64,000 nucleotides of DNA, taken from the NCBI GenBank assembly GCA_963775505.1, contig CAVZIL010000001.1, positions 248,001 through 312,000 on the forward strand, written 5' to 3'. The notes under the pieces were generated by a model. The model was given only the letters and a program-made list of their open reading frames with translations, was not told where the DNA came from and did no database searches. Source of the stretch: JAIBJN01 sp963775505. Its GTDB lineage: Bacteria > Actinomycetota > Thermoleophilia > Gaiellales > Gaiellaceae. Made by a program: the position numbers and the translations under genes. Shown here piece by piece: positions 48,919 to 56,711 of the stretch (positions are counted from its first letter, which is position 1; each line of letters opens with the position of its first letter).

Positions 48919-49847
48919 TGCTCGACGTCAAACGGCTCCGGGTCCTGCGCGAGGTCGCCCTGCGCGGCTCCATCGCGGCGGCCGCGGCGTCGCTTCGCTT
49001 CACGCCCTCGGCGGTCTCCCAGCAGCTGGCGAAGCTCGAGCTGGAAGCGGGCGTCCCGCTGCTCGAGCGGGGCCCTCGCAGCGTCCGGCTGACGCAGGCG
49101 GGCTGGCGCCTCGTCGAGCACGCCGAGGTGATCCTCGAGCAGCTCGCGCAAGCGGAGGCCGACCTGAGGGAGCTCGACGGGTCCCCTCCGGTCCTGCGCG
49201 TGGGCGCGAACACGACGGCGGCTGCCAGTATCGTCCCCGAGGCGCTGACCCGCTTCGCGGCCGTCTGCCCCGAGGTCGAGGTGATGGTGACCGAGGCCGA
49301 CCCGCTCGTCTCGCTGGCCCGGGTGCGCGTGCGCGAGCTCGACCTGGGGATCGTGTTCGAGTACGACCACGTCCCGCTCCCCGCGGACCCGCGCGTCGAG
49401 CTCGAGGAGCTGCTCGAGGAGTCGATGCGGATCGTGCTGCCCGCCTCGCACCCGGTCGCGAAGCAGCGGGTCGTCCGTCTCCCCGACCTCGCCGGCGACA
49501 CGTGGATCAGGAGCACGAACCGCTCCTCCTGCAACCCCTTCACGGAGCGCGCCTGCCGCGCTGCCGGCTTCGAGCCGCGGATCCGCTTCGAGTTCGACGA
49601 CTACACCGCGATGCAGAACCTCGTCGCGTCGGGGGCGGGCGTCGCCCTCGCCCCGGACCTCGGCCTCTCGCGCCTGAGTCCGGGCGTTGCCGTACGGCCG
49701 ATCGCCTTCGGGCCGAAGCGGCGCGTCCACGCGGCGTACCGCGCGGGCGAGCGCGACGCGCGCGGCCTCCCCGAGATGCTCGACGCTCTCAAGGGGACGA
49801 TCCGCGCCCGCGAGCCGCTCTTCCCGGCTCGCGCCGGCGTCTCCTGA
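48918..49847 (+). CDS. LysR-family transcriptional regulator
   Basis: A 309-residue regulator. Residues 1-60 are the winged helix-turn-helix (VKRLRVLREVALRGSIAAAA, FTPSAVSQQLAKLELEAGVP), followed by the linker helix and the two-lobed effector domain (PPVLRVGANTTAAASIVPEA to the C-terminus). ATG 48918 is used; TTG two codons upstream is possible. Divergent from the ABC exporter genes, hence a likely regulator of that exporter in response to an unknown ligand. Confidence 0.9.
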   Translation: MLDVKRLRVLREVALRGSIAAAAASLRFTPSAVSQQLAKLELEAGVPLLERGPRSVRLTQAGWRLVEHAEVILEQLAQAEADLRELDGSPPVLRVGANTTAAASIVPEALTRFAAVCPEVEVMVTEADPLVSLARVRVRELDLGIVFEYDHVPLPADPRVELEELLEESMRIVLPASHPVAKQRVVRLPDLAGDTWIRSTNRSSCNPFTERACRAAGFEPRIRFEFDDYTAMQNLVASGAGVALAPDLGLSRLSPGVAVRPIAFGPKRRVHAAYRAGERDARGLPEMLDALKGTIRAREPLFPARAGVS

Positions 49848-49893
49848 GCGGTTCGGGCTCCCCGAGGACGAGGCGGTCCGTAACCTGAGCGGG

Positions 49894-51087
49894 ATGCGCT
49901 CGGGACGGCTCGCCGCCGCGTCGGTGCTGCTGGCGCTCGCCGCCTCGTGCACGGGCGGACCGGACGAAGGGGTGACCGAGAACGCGTCGACGACCGCGCC
50001 GGAGCCGACGACGTCGGCCGAGACCGACACGGAGGAGCGGCCGCCGGAGGAAGCGGAGCAGCCGGTGGGAGGCGGCAGGGTCGCGCTCAGGCGCGTGGCC
50101 GCCGGTCTCGACTCGCCGGTCTTCGCCGCCGCGGCGCCGGGAGAGGAAGGCCGGCTCTACGTCGTCGAGCAGGGCGGGCGGATCCGGGTCCTCGAGGACG
50201 GAGAGCTCCGGCGGCGCGCGTTCCTCGACATCTCAGACCGGGTCTCGGGCGGGAACGAGCAGGGGCTCCTCTCCGTCGCCTTCCATCCCCGGTACGAGTC
50301 CAACGGGCTCTTCTACGTCGACTACACGGATCTGAGCGGGGACACGCACGTCGTCGAGCTCCGCGCCTCGGACCGGGGACGGCCGCCGGCCGAGGTTCGC
50401 GAGCTGCTCTTCGTCCGGCAGCCGTACTCCAACCACAACGGGGGGCAGCTTGCCTTCGGCCCCGACGGCCTCCTCTACGTCGGCATGGGCGACGGCGGGT
50501 CGGCCGGGGATCCCGAGAATCGCGCGCAGGATCTCTCGAGCAGGCTGGGGAAGCTCCTGCGCCTCGACGTCGACGAGCGCGGCGCCGAGTGGGAGACGGT
50601 CGGCTACGGGCTCAGGAACCCGTGGCGGTTCTCCTTCGACCGGGTGACGGGCGACCTCTGGATCGGCGACGTCGGCCAGCAGGCGGCGGAGGAGGTCGAC
50701 TTCGTCCCCGCCTCGCGCCTGGACCGGCTGCACAACTTCGGCTGGGACGTCTTCGAGGGCTCCAACGTCTACGAGGACAAGCCGCCCACGCGCCGCGGCA
50801 TCCTGGTCGAGCCGCTCGACGAGTACTCGCACGATCTCGGCTGCTCGGTGACCGGGGGCTACGTGTACCGGGGCGAGCGGGCCCGGGACGAGGCGTGGGG
50901 GCGCTACTTCTTCGGCGACTACTGCTCCGGCCGCGTCTGGAGCCTCGTCCGGCGGCGGGGCGAGGTGACCCGCCGCGATCATCCCTTCCGCGTTCCGGAG
51001 CTCACGTCGTTCGCGGAGGATCTCGACGGCGAGCTGTACGCGCTCTCGCGCGACGGCGTGGTCTACCGGCTCGTCCAGGCGACGTGA
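49894..51087 (+). CDS. PQQ-type sugar (glucose/sorbosone) dehydrogenase lipoprotein
   Basis: A 397-residue exported six-bladed propeller protein. The lipobox LALAASC (Cys near residue 16) anchors it to the membrane, and a Thr/Glu-rich linker follows. Signatures: LYVVEQGGRIRVL, EQGLLSVAFHPRYESNGLFY, SNHNGGQLAFGPDGLLYVGM, GYGLRNPWRFSFD and WIGDVGQQAAEEVD. They match the GSDH domain of soluble aldose sugar dehydrogenases, which use PQQ and calcium outside the membrane. No PQQ synthesis genes are in the window. ATG 49894. Confidence 0.88.
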   Translation: MRSGRLAAASVLLALAASCTGGPDEGVTENASTTAPEPTTSAETDTEERPPEEAEQPVGGGRVALRRVAAGLDSPVFAAAAPGEEGRLYVVEQGGRIRVLEDGELRRRAFLDISDRVSGGNEQGLLSVAFHPRYESNGLFYVDYTDLSGDTHVVELRASDRGRPPAEVRELLFVRQPYSNHNGGQLAFGPDGLLYVGMGDGGSAGDPENRAQDLSSRLGKLLRLDVDERGAEWETVGYGLRNPWRFSFDRVTGDLWIGDVGQQAAEEVDFVPASRLDRLHNFGWDVFEGSNVYEDKPPTRRGILVEPLDEYSHDLGCSVTGGYVYRGERARDEAWGRYFFGDYCSGRVWSLVRRRGEVTRRDHPFRVPELTSFAEDLDGELYALSRDGVVYRLVQAT

Positions 51088-51132
51088 GCGGTGTCGGAAC
51101 CCCGGGCCCGCGGTCGGTGTAGAACGGGTGCA

Positions 51133-51690
51133 GTGGGGGACCGGCCACTGGCAGACGACGATCTCGTCGCCCGAGCGCAACGGGGCGACACCCGTGCCTA
51201 CGGCACCCTCGTGAAGGAGCATCAGACGCTCGCGTTTCGCACCGCCTTCCTTTTGACCGGCTCGGCGGCCGACGCCGAGGACGCCGTCCAGGACGCCTTC
51301 GTGAAGGCCCACGGCGCGCTGGGGAGGTTCCGGCCGGGGTCGCCCTTTCGGCCCTGGCTTCTCGCGATCGTCGCGAACGAGGCGCGCAACCGGCGAAGGT
51401 CGGCCGGCCGGCGCGAACGGCTCGCGCTGCGCGCGGCCGAGGATCCGCTCTCGGGGGGCGCGGTCCCGTCCCCCGAGGCGGCCCTCCTCGACGCCGAGCG
51501 GCGGGAGGAGCTGCTGGCGGCGGTGAACGACCTGCGGGAGGACGATCGCCTCGCGATCGCGTGTCGCTACTTCCTGGGCCTGTCCGAGGAGGAGACGGCC
51601 GCGACGCTCGGCTGGCGGCGCGGCACCGTCAAGTCGCGCACGTCCCGGGCCCTCGACCGCCTGCGCGCGGGACTGGAGGTGGAGGCGTGA
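51133..51690 (+). CDS. ECF-type RNA polymerase sigma factor
   Basis: A 185-residue sigma-70 factor with only regions 2 and 4. Region 2 (about 10-80) includes LVKEHQTLAFRTAFLLTGSA, DAEDAVQDAFVKAHGAL and FRPWLLAIVANEARNRRR. Region 4 (about 120-175) is a helix-turn-helix with LGLSEEETAATLGWRRGTVK. GTG 51133 is chosen because it starts just before region 2. The stop overlaps the GTG of the next gene (GTGA), the usual arrangement for an ECF factor and its membrane regulator. Confidence 0.88.
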   Translation: MGDRPLADDDLVARAQRGDTRAYGTLVKEHQTLAFRTAFLLTGSAADAEDAVQDAFVKAHGALGRFRPGSPFRPWLLAIVANEARNRRRSAGRRERLALRAAEDPLSGGAVPSPEAALLDAERREELLAAVNDLREDDRLAIACRYFLGLSEEETAATLGWRRGTVKSRTSRALDRLRAGLEVEA

Positions 51691-52449
51691 CGGAGCTCGA
51701 GCGCGCGCTCGCGAGCCTGGGCGGCGAGCTCGCCTTCCCCGAGACCCCGGACGTCTCGGAGCGGGTCCTCGGCCGGCTGGGCGCCGCGCCTCCGTCCCGG
51801 CGCCGTGTCAGCCGGCGTGCGCTCGTTCTCGCCTTCGCCCTTCTCGCGGTGGCGCTCGGCGCTGCCCTGGCGGTCCCGCAGGCGCGCACGGCGATCCTCG
51901 AGTTCTTCCGGCTGCGCGGCGCGACCGTCCAGCGGGTCGAGACGCTTCCGCGCGTCCCTCCCGCGACCGAGACCACGCTCGACCTCGGCCGACCGCTGCC
52001 CGGAGCACGTCCCGACGTGAAGATCCCCGAGGTCTTGATCCCCGGTGCGCTCGGCCCGCCCGACGCCGCCTACGCCGACGAGGAGGACTACGGCGTGCGG
52101 CTGACCCTCGTCTACGAGCCGGGGCCGGGAGTGCCCGAATCGCCGTACACCGGCGTGGGCATCCTCGTCAGCGAGTTCGTCGGCGAGGGCGCGACGCGCT
52201 ACGTGGAGAAGCTCGCGGACGCGGGCACGCGAATCGAGCGCCTGCAGGTGGGCGCGTATCCCGCCCTGTGGCTCGAGGGCGGCCCGCACTTCGTCTTCTT
52301 CGAGCAGCGAGGGCCGGGTCTTCGAGGACGAGGGCAGGCTCGCGGGGAACACGCTTCTCGTCGAGCGAGACGACGTGCTCGTTCGGATCGAGGGCGAGAT
52401 CAGCAGGGAGCGTGCCGTCGAGATCGCCGAGTCGCTGGAGCTCGGCTAG
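51687..52449 (+). pseudogene. Membrane partner of the ECF sigma factor, one frame break
   Basis: A single-pass membrane protein with about 45 cytosolic residues (ELERALASLGGELAFPETPD), a helix (RALVLAFALLAVALGAALAV) and an outer domain of about 190 residues (YADEEDYGVRLTLVYEPGPG, GVGILVSEFVGEG). It is a candidate anti-sigma factor by position, though it lacks a zinc-binding HxxxCxxC. At about 52308 the frame breaks (FVFFEQR). Adding one CG restores EGRVFEDEGRLAGNTLLVER and continues to TAG 52449. Intact function is therefore probable. Confidence 0.7.
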
Positions 52450-52456
52450 GAGGGGT

Positions 52457-53405
52457 CTAGGCGGCTGCGGCCGAGCCGGCCAGCTCCTCCTCGACCCGGC
52501 CGCCGACGTCGAGTGCGAGCTCCACGAAGGCGCGGGCTGCGGGCGAGCGGTAGCGGTCGCGGTGCCAGGCGATGCCGATGCGGCGGGAGGGGACGCCGGG
52601 AAGGCCGAGGACGACCGTCCCCTCGTGCGTCGGGTCGACGGTCAGGAGCGGCACGAGAGCGACGCCCATGCCAGCCCCGACCAGCTCCTGGATCGTGCCG
52701 TTGTCGTCCGAGCGGAAGACGATGCGGGGCTCGAGGCCCGGCGTCGCGGAAGCGGTTCTCGATCTGGTGGACGCTGCGGCACTGGCGGTTGCCGATCAGC
52801 GGCATCGCCGCGACCTCGCGGAGCGAGGGTGGCTTCGGACGCGTCGCCAGTGGAGAGTCGGCCGGCAGCACGACGACGTACGGGTCGCGCATCAGCTCGA
52901 CGGTCTCGAACGGCCCCTCACCTGTCGGGAGCATCACGAAGGTGAAGTCGAGGTCGCCGCGCTCGACGAGGTCGAGGAGGCCGCCGTCGTCGGCCGACTC
53001 GGTCAGCTGCACCGACACGTCGGGCCACGCGGTGGTGAACTCGCGCAGGAGGCGCGGCAGGACCCGTGCGCCCACGCTCTGGTAGGTGCCGACGCGAAGC
53101 GTGCCCGCTGATCCCTCGGCGAACGCGGCCATGTCGGCCTGGGCTGCGTGCAGTCGCGCGACGATGCCCGCCGCATGCCGCAGCAGGAGCTCGCCGGCCT
53201 CGGTCAGCGAGACACGGCGGGGGCCGCCGGGACGCTCCACGAGCTGCTGGCCGACGATCCGTTCGAGTGCCTGGATCTGCTGGCTGATCGCGGACTGCGT
53301 ATAGCCGAGCTGCTCCGCGGCGCGACCGAACGAGCCTTCTTCCGCCACCGCCTGCAGAGCGGCGAGGTGGCGGATCTCGACGCCGAGCCATCCATCAGAC
53401 CGCAT
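52457..53405 (-). pseudogene. Second LysR-family regulator, one frame break
   Basis: A LysR regulator with the helix-turn-helix at residues about 8-65 (EIRHLAALQAVAEEGSFGRA, YTQSAISQQIQALERIVGQQ) and the effector domain starting TLRVGTYQSVGARVLPRLLR. After NRFRDA the frame breaks at about 52740. The remaining family sequence (EPRIVFRSDDNGTIQELVGA, GMGVALVPLL) continues in another frame to the stop at 52457. One added CG at that spot gives a smooth RDAAGLEPRIVF. ATG 53405; a GTG lies three codons upstream. Target genes unknown. Confidence 0.82.
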
Positions 53406-53464
53406 GATCGACACGAATGATAACTGGATTTGTGCTTATCGAAGTCTCGACCGATGCTGAGGGT

Positions 53465-53578
53465 ATGGCAATCGTGCTCCTCACCTTCCTGGTGCTGGTC
53501 GGGCCGCTGGCTCTGCTCTTCGGCGTGGACTCCCGCCTGGACGAGCGGATGCGGCTGCCCGAGTGGCGCCGGCCGTAG
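53465..53578 (+). CDS. Small single-pass membrane protein, 37 residues
   Basis: ATG 53465 to TAG 53578 encodes MAIVLLTFLVLVGPLALLFG followed by the charged tail VDSRLDERMRLPEWRRP. One hydrophobic helix with an LxGPLALxxGVDSRxDE pattern is a recurring type of tiny protein in Actinobacteria as far as I recall. It is divergent from the lysR gene and precedes the SDR gene by 37 bases. Function unknown. Confidence 0.55.
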   Translation: MAIVLLTFLVLVGPLALLFGVDSRLDERMRLPEWRRP

Positions 53579-53615
53579 CGGCGCTCGGTCGAGATTCCCG
53601 CCGCCGCGTGACAGC

Positions 53616-54404
53616 ATGTGGGCGGTGGACGCAGGGCTCTCCGGCAAGCGCGTGCTCGTCACGGGCGGCTCGGGCGGGATCGGGGCCGCCTGCGCGCGCT
53701 CCTTCGCCGGCGAGGGCGCCCGCGTCGCCGTCCACTACCACCGTGGGCGCGAGCGCGCGGAGGCCGTCGCCGCCGACTGCGGCGCGGGGGCCTTCCTGAC
53801 CCAGGCCGACCTGACCCGCGAGGAGGACGCCGACCGGTTGTTCGCGGAGGTTCGGGAGGCGCTCGGCGGGCTCGACGTCTGCGTCGCGGTCGCGGGCATC
53901 TGGCCGGAGGAGGACGTTCCGCTCTGGAAGCTCTCGCTGGAGCGCTGGCAGCGGACGCTCGCGGCCAACCTGACCGCGACGTTCCTCACCGCCCGCGGGT
54001 TCCTCCGCGAGGTCGAGCGCTCGGGCAGCGGCAACCTCGTCCTGGTCGGCTCCACGGCCGGGCTCTTCGGCGAGGCGGGTCACGCCGACTACGCCTCCGC
54101 CAAGTCGGCCATCGTCCGCGGGCTCCTCCTCAGCCTCAAGAACGAGATCGTGGGCATCGCCCCGCTCGGTCGTGTCAACGCCGTCTGCCCGGGCTGGACC
54201 GTCTCGCCGATGACCCGTTCGACCCTCGACGAGCCGGGCCTCGTCGAGCGGGTGACGCGCACGATGCCGCTGCGCAAGGTGGCCGAGCCCGAGGACGTCG
54301 CGCGGCAGATCGTCGTCCTGGCCTCGGACGAGCTGTCGGGCCACGTCACCGGCCAGGTCGTCACGGTCGCCGGCGGCATGGAGGGCCGCGTCCTCCACGA
54401 CTAG
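53616..54404 (+). CDS. Short-chain dehydrogenase/reductase
   Basis: A 262-residue classical SDR. The cofactor loop is VLVTGGSGGIGAACARSFAG, then ADLTREED, and the catalytic residues are Ser in VGSTAGLFG and Tyr/Lys in DYASAKSAIVRG. NAVCPGWTVSPM and the C-terminal VTGQVVTVAGGM are typical of FabG-like enzymes. The substrate cannot be told. ATG 53616; its stop shares CTAG with the antiporter gene. Confidence 0.88.
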   Translation: MWAVDAGLSGKRVLVTGGSGGIGAACARSFAGEGARVAVHYHRGRERAEAVAADCGAGAFLTQADLTREEDADRLFAEVREALGGLDVCVAVAGIWPEEDVPLWKLSLERWQRTLAANLTATFLTARGFLREVERSGSGNLVLVGSTAGLFGEAGHADYASAKSAIVRGLLLSLKNEIVGIAPLGRVNAVCPGWTVSPMTRSTLDEPGLVERVTRTMPLRKVAEPEDVARQIVVLASDELSGHVTGQVVTVAGGMEGRVLHD

Positions 54405-55600
54405 GTCGAACGCGCGACGCCGAGCCGGCCCTCGATCCAGCGTGCCCCCACCGTGTCGGTGAGCCCGTGCGCGAGGATGGACGCCAGGATGACGAAGGCG
54501 GCGATGTCGAAGAGCAGCGTGCGATCGGGGGCGGTCGAGCCGAGGACGAAGAGGGCGAAGAGCATCGAGGCGACGCCCTTCGGGCCGAACCAGGCGATGA
54601 ACAGCTTGTACGGAGCAGGCATCTGGACACCGACGAACGAGAGCAGCACCGCGCCAGGCCGTGCCACGAACAGCGCGAAGGCGATGAAGACGACCAGCGG
54701 CCAGATGGCGCCCTCCCAGCCGGTGGCGACGATGAGCGCCCCGAAGACGAAGAACGTGGCGATCTGAAAGACGGCGCTCACGCTCTCGTTGAACTCCTGG
54801 AACGCCTTGGGGATGTCGTGGCGCGTGGCTGCGAGCGCGATCCCGGCGACGAACGCTGCGATCAGGCCGTTTCCGTAGGTGACGTCGGCAAGCCCGAACG
54901 CCGCGAGACCGAGACCGAGGGCGTAGGCGCCTTCGTACTTCGGCTCCATGCGACCTCCGGGGAGCCGGGACAGGAGACGTCCCGCCAGGAATGCGAGGAC
55001 GATCCCGATCAGCGCGCCGACCACGGCCTCCCCCGCGAGCGTCGCCGCCTCGCCGCCCGCGCTTCCTTCGGCGGTGGAGAGGACGAGGAAGAAGAGCACG
55101 AAAGGGAGCGCGAGCCCGTCGTTCAGCCCCGATTCGAGGTTGAGCGTGTGGCGGACGACTTGGGGAACGCGCTCCGACGTGACCACCGCCGAGGTGACGA
55201 CGGGGTCTGTCGGGCACAGCACCGCGCCGAGCAGGAAAGCCTCGGCCCAGCCGAGCTCGGGGAAGAGCGCCTTTCCCGCCAGCGCCAGCAGGATCAGGGT
55301 CAGCGGCATCGCCAGGACGAGAGCTCTGGCGGTCGGGCTCCAGTGCTCTCGCAAGAGCTCAGCCTCCACGAAGAGCCCGTCGGAGAAGAGGGTGAGGATG
55401 AGCGCCAGCTCCACGAGGTAGAGGAGCACCGTGGAGCTCGGGCTGACCTCGACCACGTCGAGAGCCGCCAGCAGGATCCCGGTCCCCACGGAGAGCACGG
55501 AGATGGAAAGCACGGTGCCGTGCAGCCAGCCGGAGAGGGCCGCCGCAACCGCCAGCAGGAGGCCGAGGATGAGCAGCGCCTCCGCGAACCCGAGGTCCAT
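54401..55600 (-). CDS. CPA1-type cation:proton antiporter (NhaP-like)
   Basis: A 399-residue membrane protein with about twelve hydrophobic segments. AFLLGAVLCPTDPVVTSAVV and LNLESGLNDGLALPFVLFF contain the ion-binding Asp residues of CPA1 sodium/proton exchangers, and FIAWFGPKGVASMLFALFVL is the conserved C-terminal helix with the Gly-Pro-Lys-Gly motif. It has no long cytosolic tail. Likely job: pH and sodium homeostasis. It is divergent from the cytochrome oxidase operon, from which its start is about 95 bases away. Confidence 0.88.
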   Translation of the reverse strand: MDLGFAEALLILGLLLAVAAALSGWLHGTVLSISVLSVGTGILLAALDVVEVSPSSTVLLYLVELALILTLFSDGLFVEAELLREHWSPTARALVLAMPLTLILLALAGKALFPELGWAEAFLLGAVLCPTDPVVTSAVVTSERVPQVVRHTLNLESGLNDGLALPFVLFFLVLSTAEGSAGGEAATLAGEAVVGALIGIVLAFLAGRLLSRLPGGRMEPKYEGAYALGLGLAAFGLADVTYGNGLIAAFVAGIALAATRHDIPKAFQEFNESVSAVFQIATFFVFGALIVATGWEGAIWPLVVFIAFALFVARPGAVLLSFVGVQMPAPYKLFIAWFGPKGVASMLFALFVLGSTAPDRTLLFDIAAFVILASILAHGLTDTVGARWIEGRLGVARST

Positions 55601-55694
55601 GACGTGACCCTAATAGGGGGTGACCGGTCGGCGCTCAGGCCGGGAGACGGTTGCGTTAGGGTTTCTCCCCGGGGCCCGACTCCCCGCCTTCTCC

Positions 55695-56711
55695 GTGCGG
55701 AAACGCTCGATCATCCAAATGACGCTGGTCGGGGTGGCCGTCGGCGTAGCGCTGGCGATCGTCGCCGTCTTCATTCCCTGGCTCCCGGACGCCGCGTCGG
55801 AGCAGGCGGGCATCATCGACGAGGTCTACTGGGTGGTGACGATCATCTGCGTGGTCGTCTTCGCCGTCGTCGCGGGTGTCTCGGCCTACGCCGTCTACAA
55901 GTTCAGGGCGCCTCCGGGGGACATGGACGACGGCAGCCCGATCCACGGGCACACCGGCCTGGAGATCGTCTGGACGTTGATCCCGACGATCCTCGTCACC
56001 GGCATCGCCGTCTACTCGGGCGTCGCGCTGGCGCAGTCCGAAGAGCTCCCGCCCGACCACCGCATCGTCGAGGTGACCGGCGAGCAGTTCGCCTGGACCT
56101 TCACCTACCCGGACATCGAGGTCGAGGGCGGTCGGCCGCTGACGACGGGCGAGCTCGTCGTCCCGATCGACCAGACGATCCGCTTCGAGATCGAGTCGAA
56201 GGACGTCATCCACTCGTTCTGGGTCCCGGAGTGGCGGATGAAGCAGGATGCCGTCCAGGGCATCACGACGAACACGACCGTGAAGCCGACCCAGCTGGGG
56301 ACGTTCCCGATCGTCTGCACCGAGCTCTGCGGCCTCGGCCACGCGCTCATGCGCTCCCAGGCGCGCGTCCTCACCCGCGCCGACTTCGAGGCCTGGGTGG
56401 AGGAGCAGCAGCGCCTCGCGCGCGAGGGCGGCGCGATCCAGGGCAAGGAGCTCTTCAGCCAGCAGTGCGGAAGCTGCCACGTCCTCGCCGACGCGGAGAC
56501 CCTGGGCGAGGTCGGGCCCAACCTCGACGAGGCGTTGCAGGGGGCCGACGCAGACTTCATCCTGGAGTCCATCGTGGATCCGAGCGCCGAGATCGCACCG
56601 GGCTACCAGGACGGTGTGATGCCCACCAACTACGGGGAGATGTTCACCGACCCGCAGCTCGATGGGCTGGTCGAGTACCTTCTGAACGCGACGGGAGGAG
56701 GAGCGCGGTAG
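55695..56711 (+). CDS. ctaC: Cytochrome c oxidase subunit II with fused cytochrome c domain
   Basis: Electron entry subunit of a caa3-type oxidase, about 338 residues from GTG 55695 (a longer start at GTG 55620 is possible). Three hydrophobic segments near the N-terminus anchor it. The CuA site is in VCTELCGLGHALM (C208, C212, H216, M219), together with VIHSFWVPEWRMKQD. A C-terminal cytochrome c domain carries the heme motif CGSCH (C258-H262) and an axial Met region near GVMPTNYGEM. Its TAG overlaps the GTG of subunit I. Confidence 0.93.
   Translation: MRKRSIIQMTLVGVAVGVALAIVAVFIPWLPDAASEQAGIIDEVYWVVTIICVVVFAVVAGVSAYAVYKFRAPPGDMDDGSPIHGHTGLEIVWTLIPTILVTGIAVYSGVALAQSEELPPDHRIVEVTGEQFAWTFTYPDIEVEGGRPLTTGELVVPIDQTIRFEIESKDVIHSFWVPEWRMKQDAVQGITTNTTVKPTQLGTFPIVCTELCGLGHALMRSQARVLTRADFEAWVEEQQRLAREGGAIQGKELFSQQCGSCHVLADAETLGEVGPNLDEALQGADADFILESIVDPSAEIAPGYQDGVMPTNYGEMFTDPQLDGLVEYLLNATGGGAR

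Noticed and set aside
48849..50030. N-terminal extension of the FtsX-type permease by about 390 codons
   Set aside because: The extension is fully antisense to the lysR gene and shows no membrane or domain pattern; GTG 48848 gives a natural permease start.
53618..56710. Extension of the ctaD frame upstream through the SDR, antiporter and ctaC genes
   Set aside because: It lies out of frame or antisense to three well-supported genes; GTG 56711 at the ctaC stop is the plausible start.
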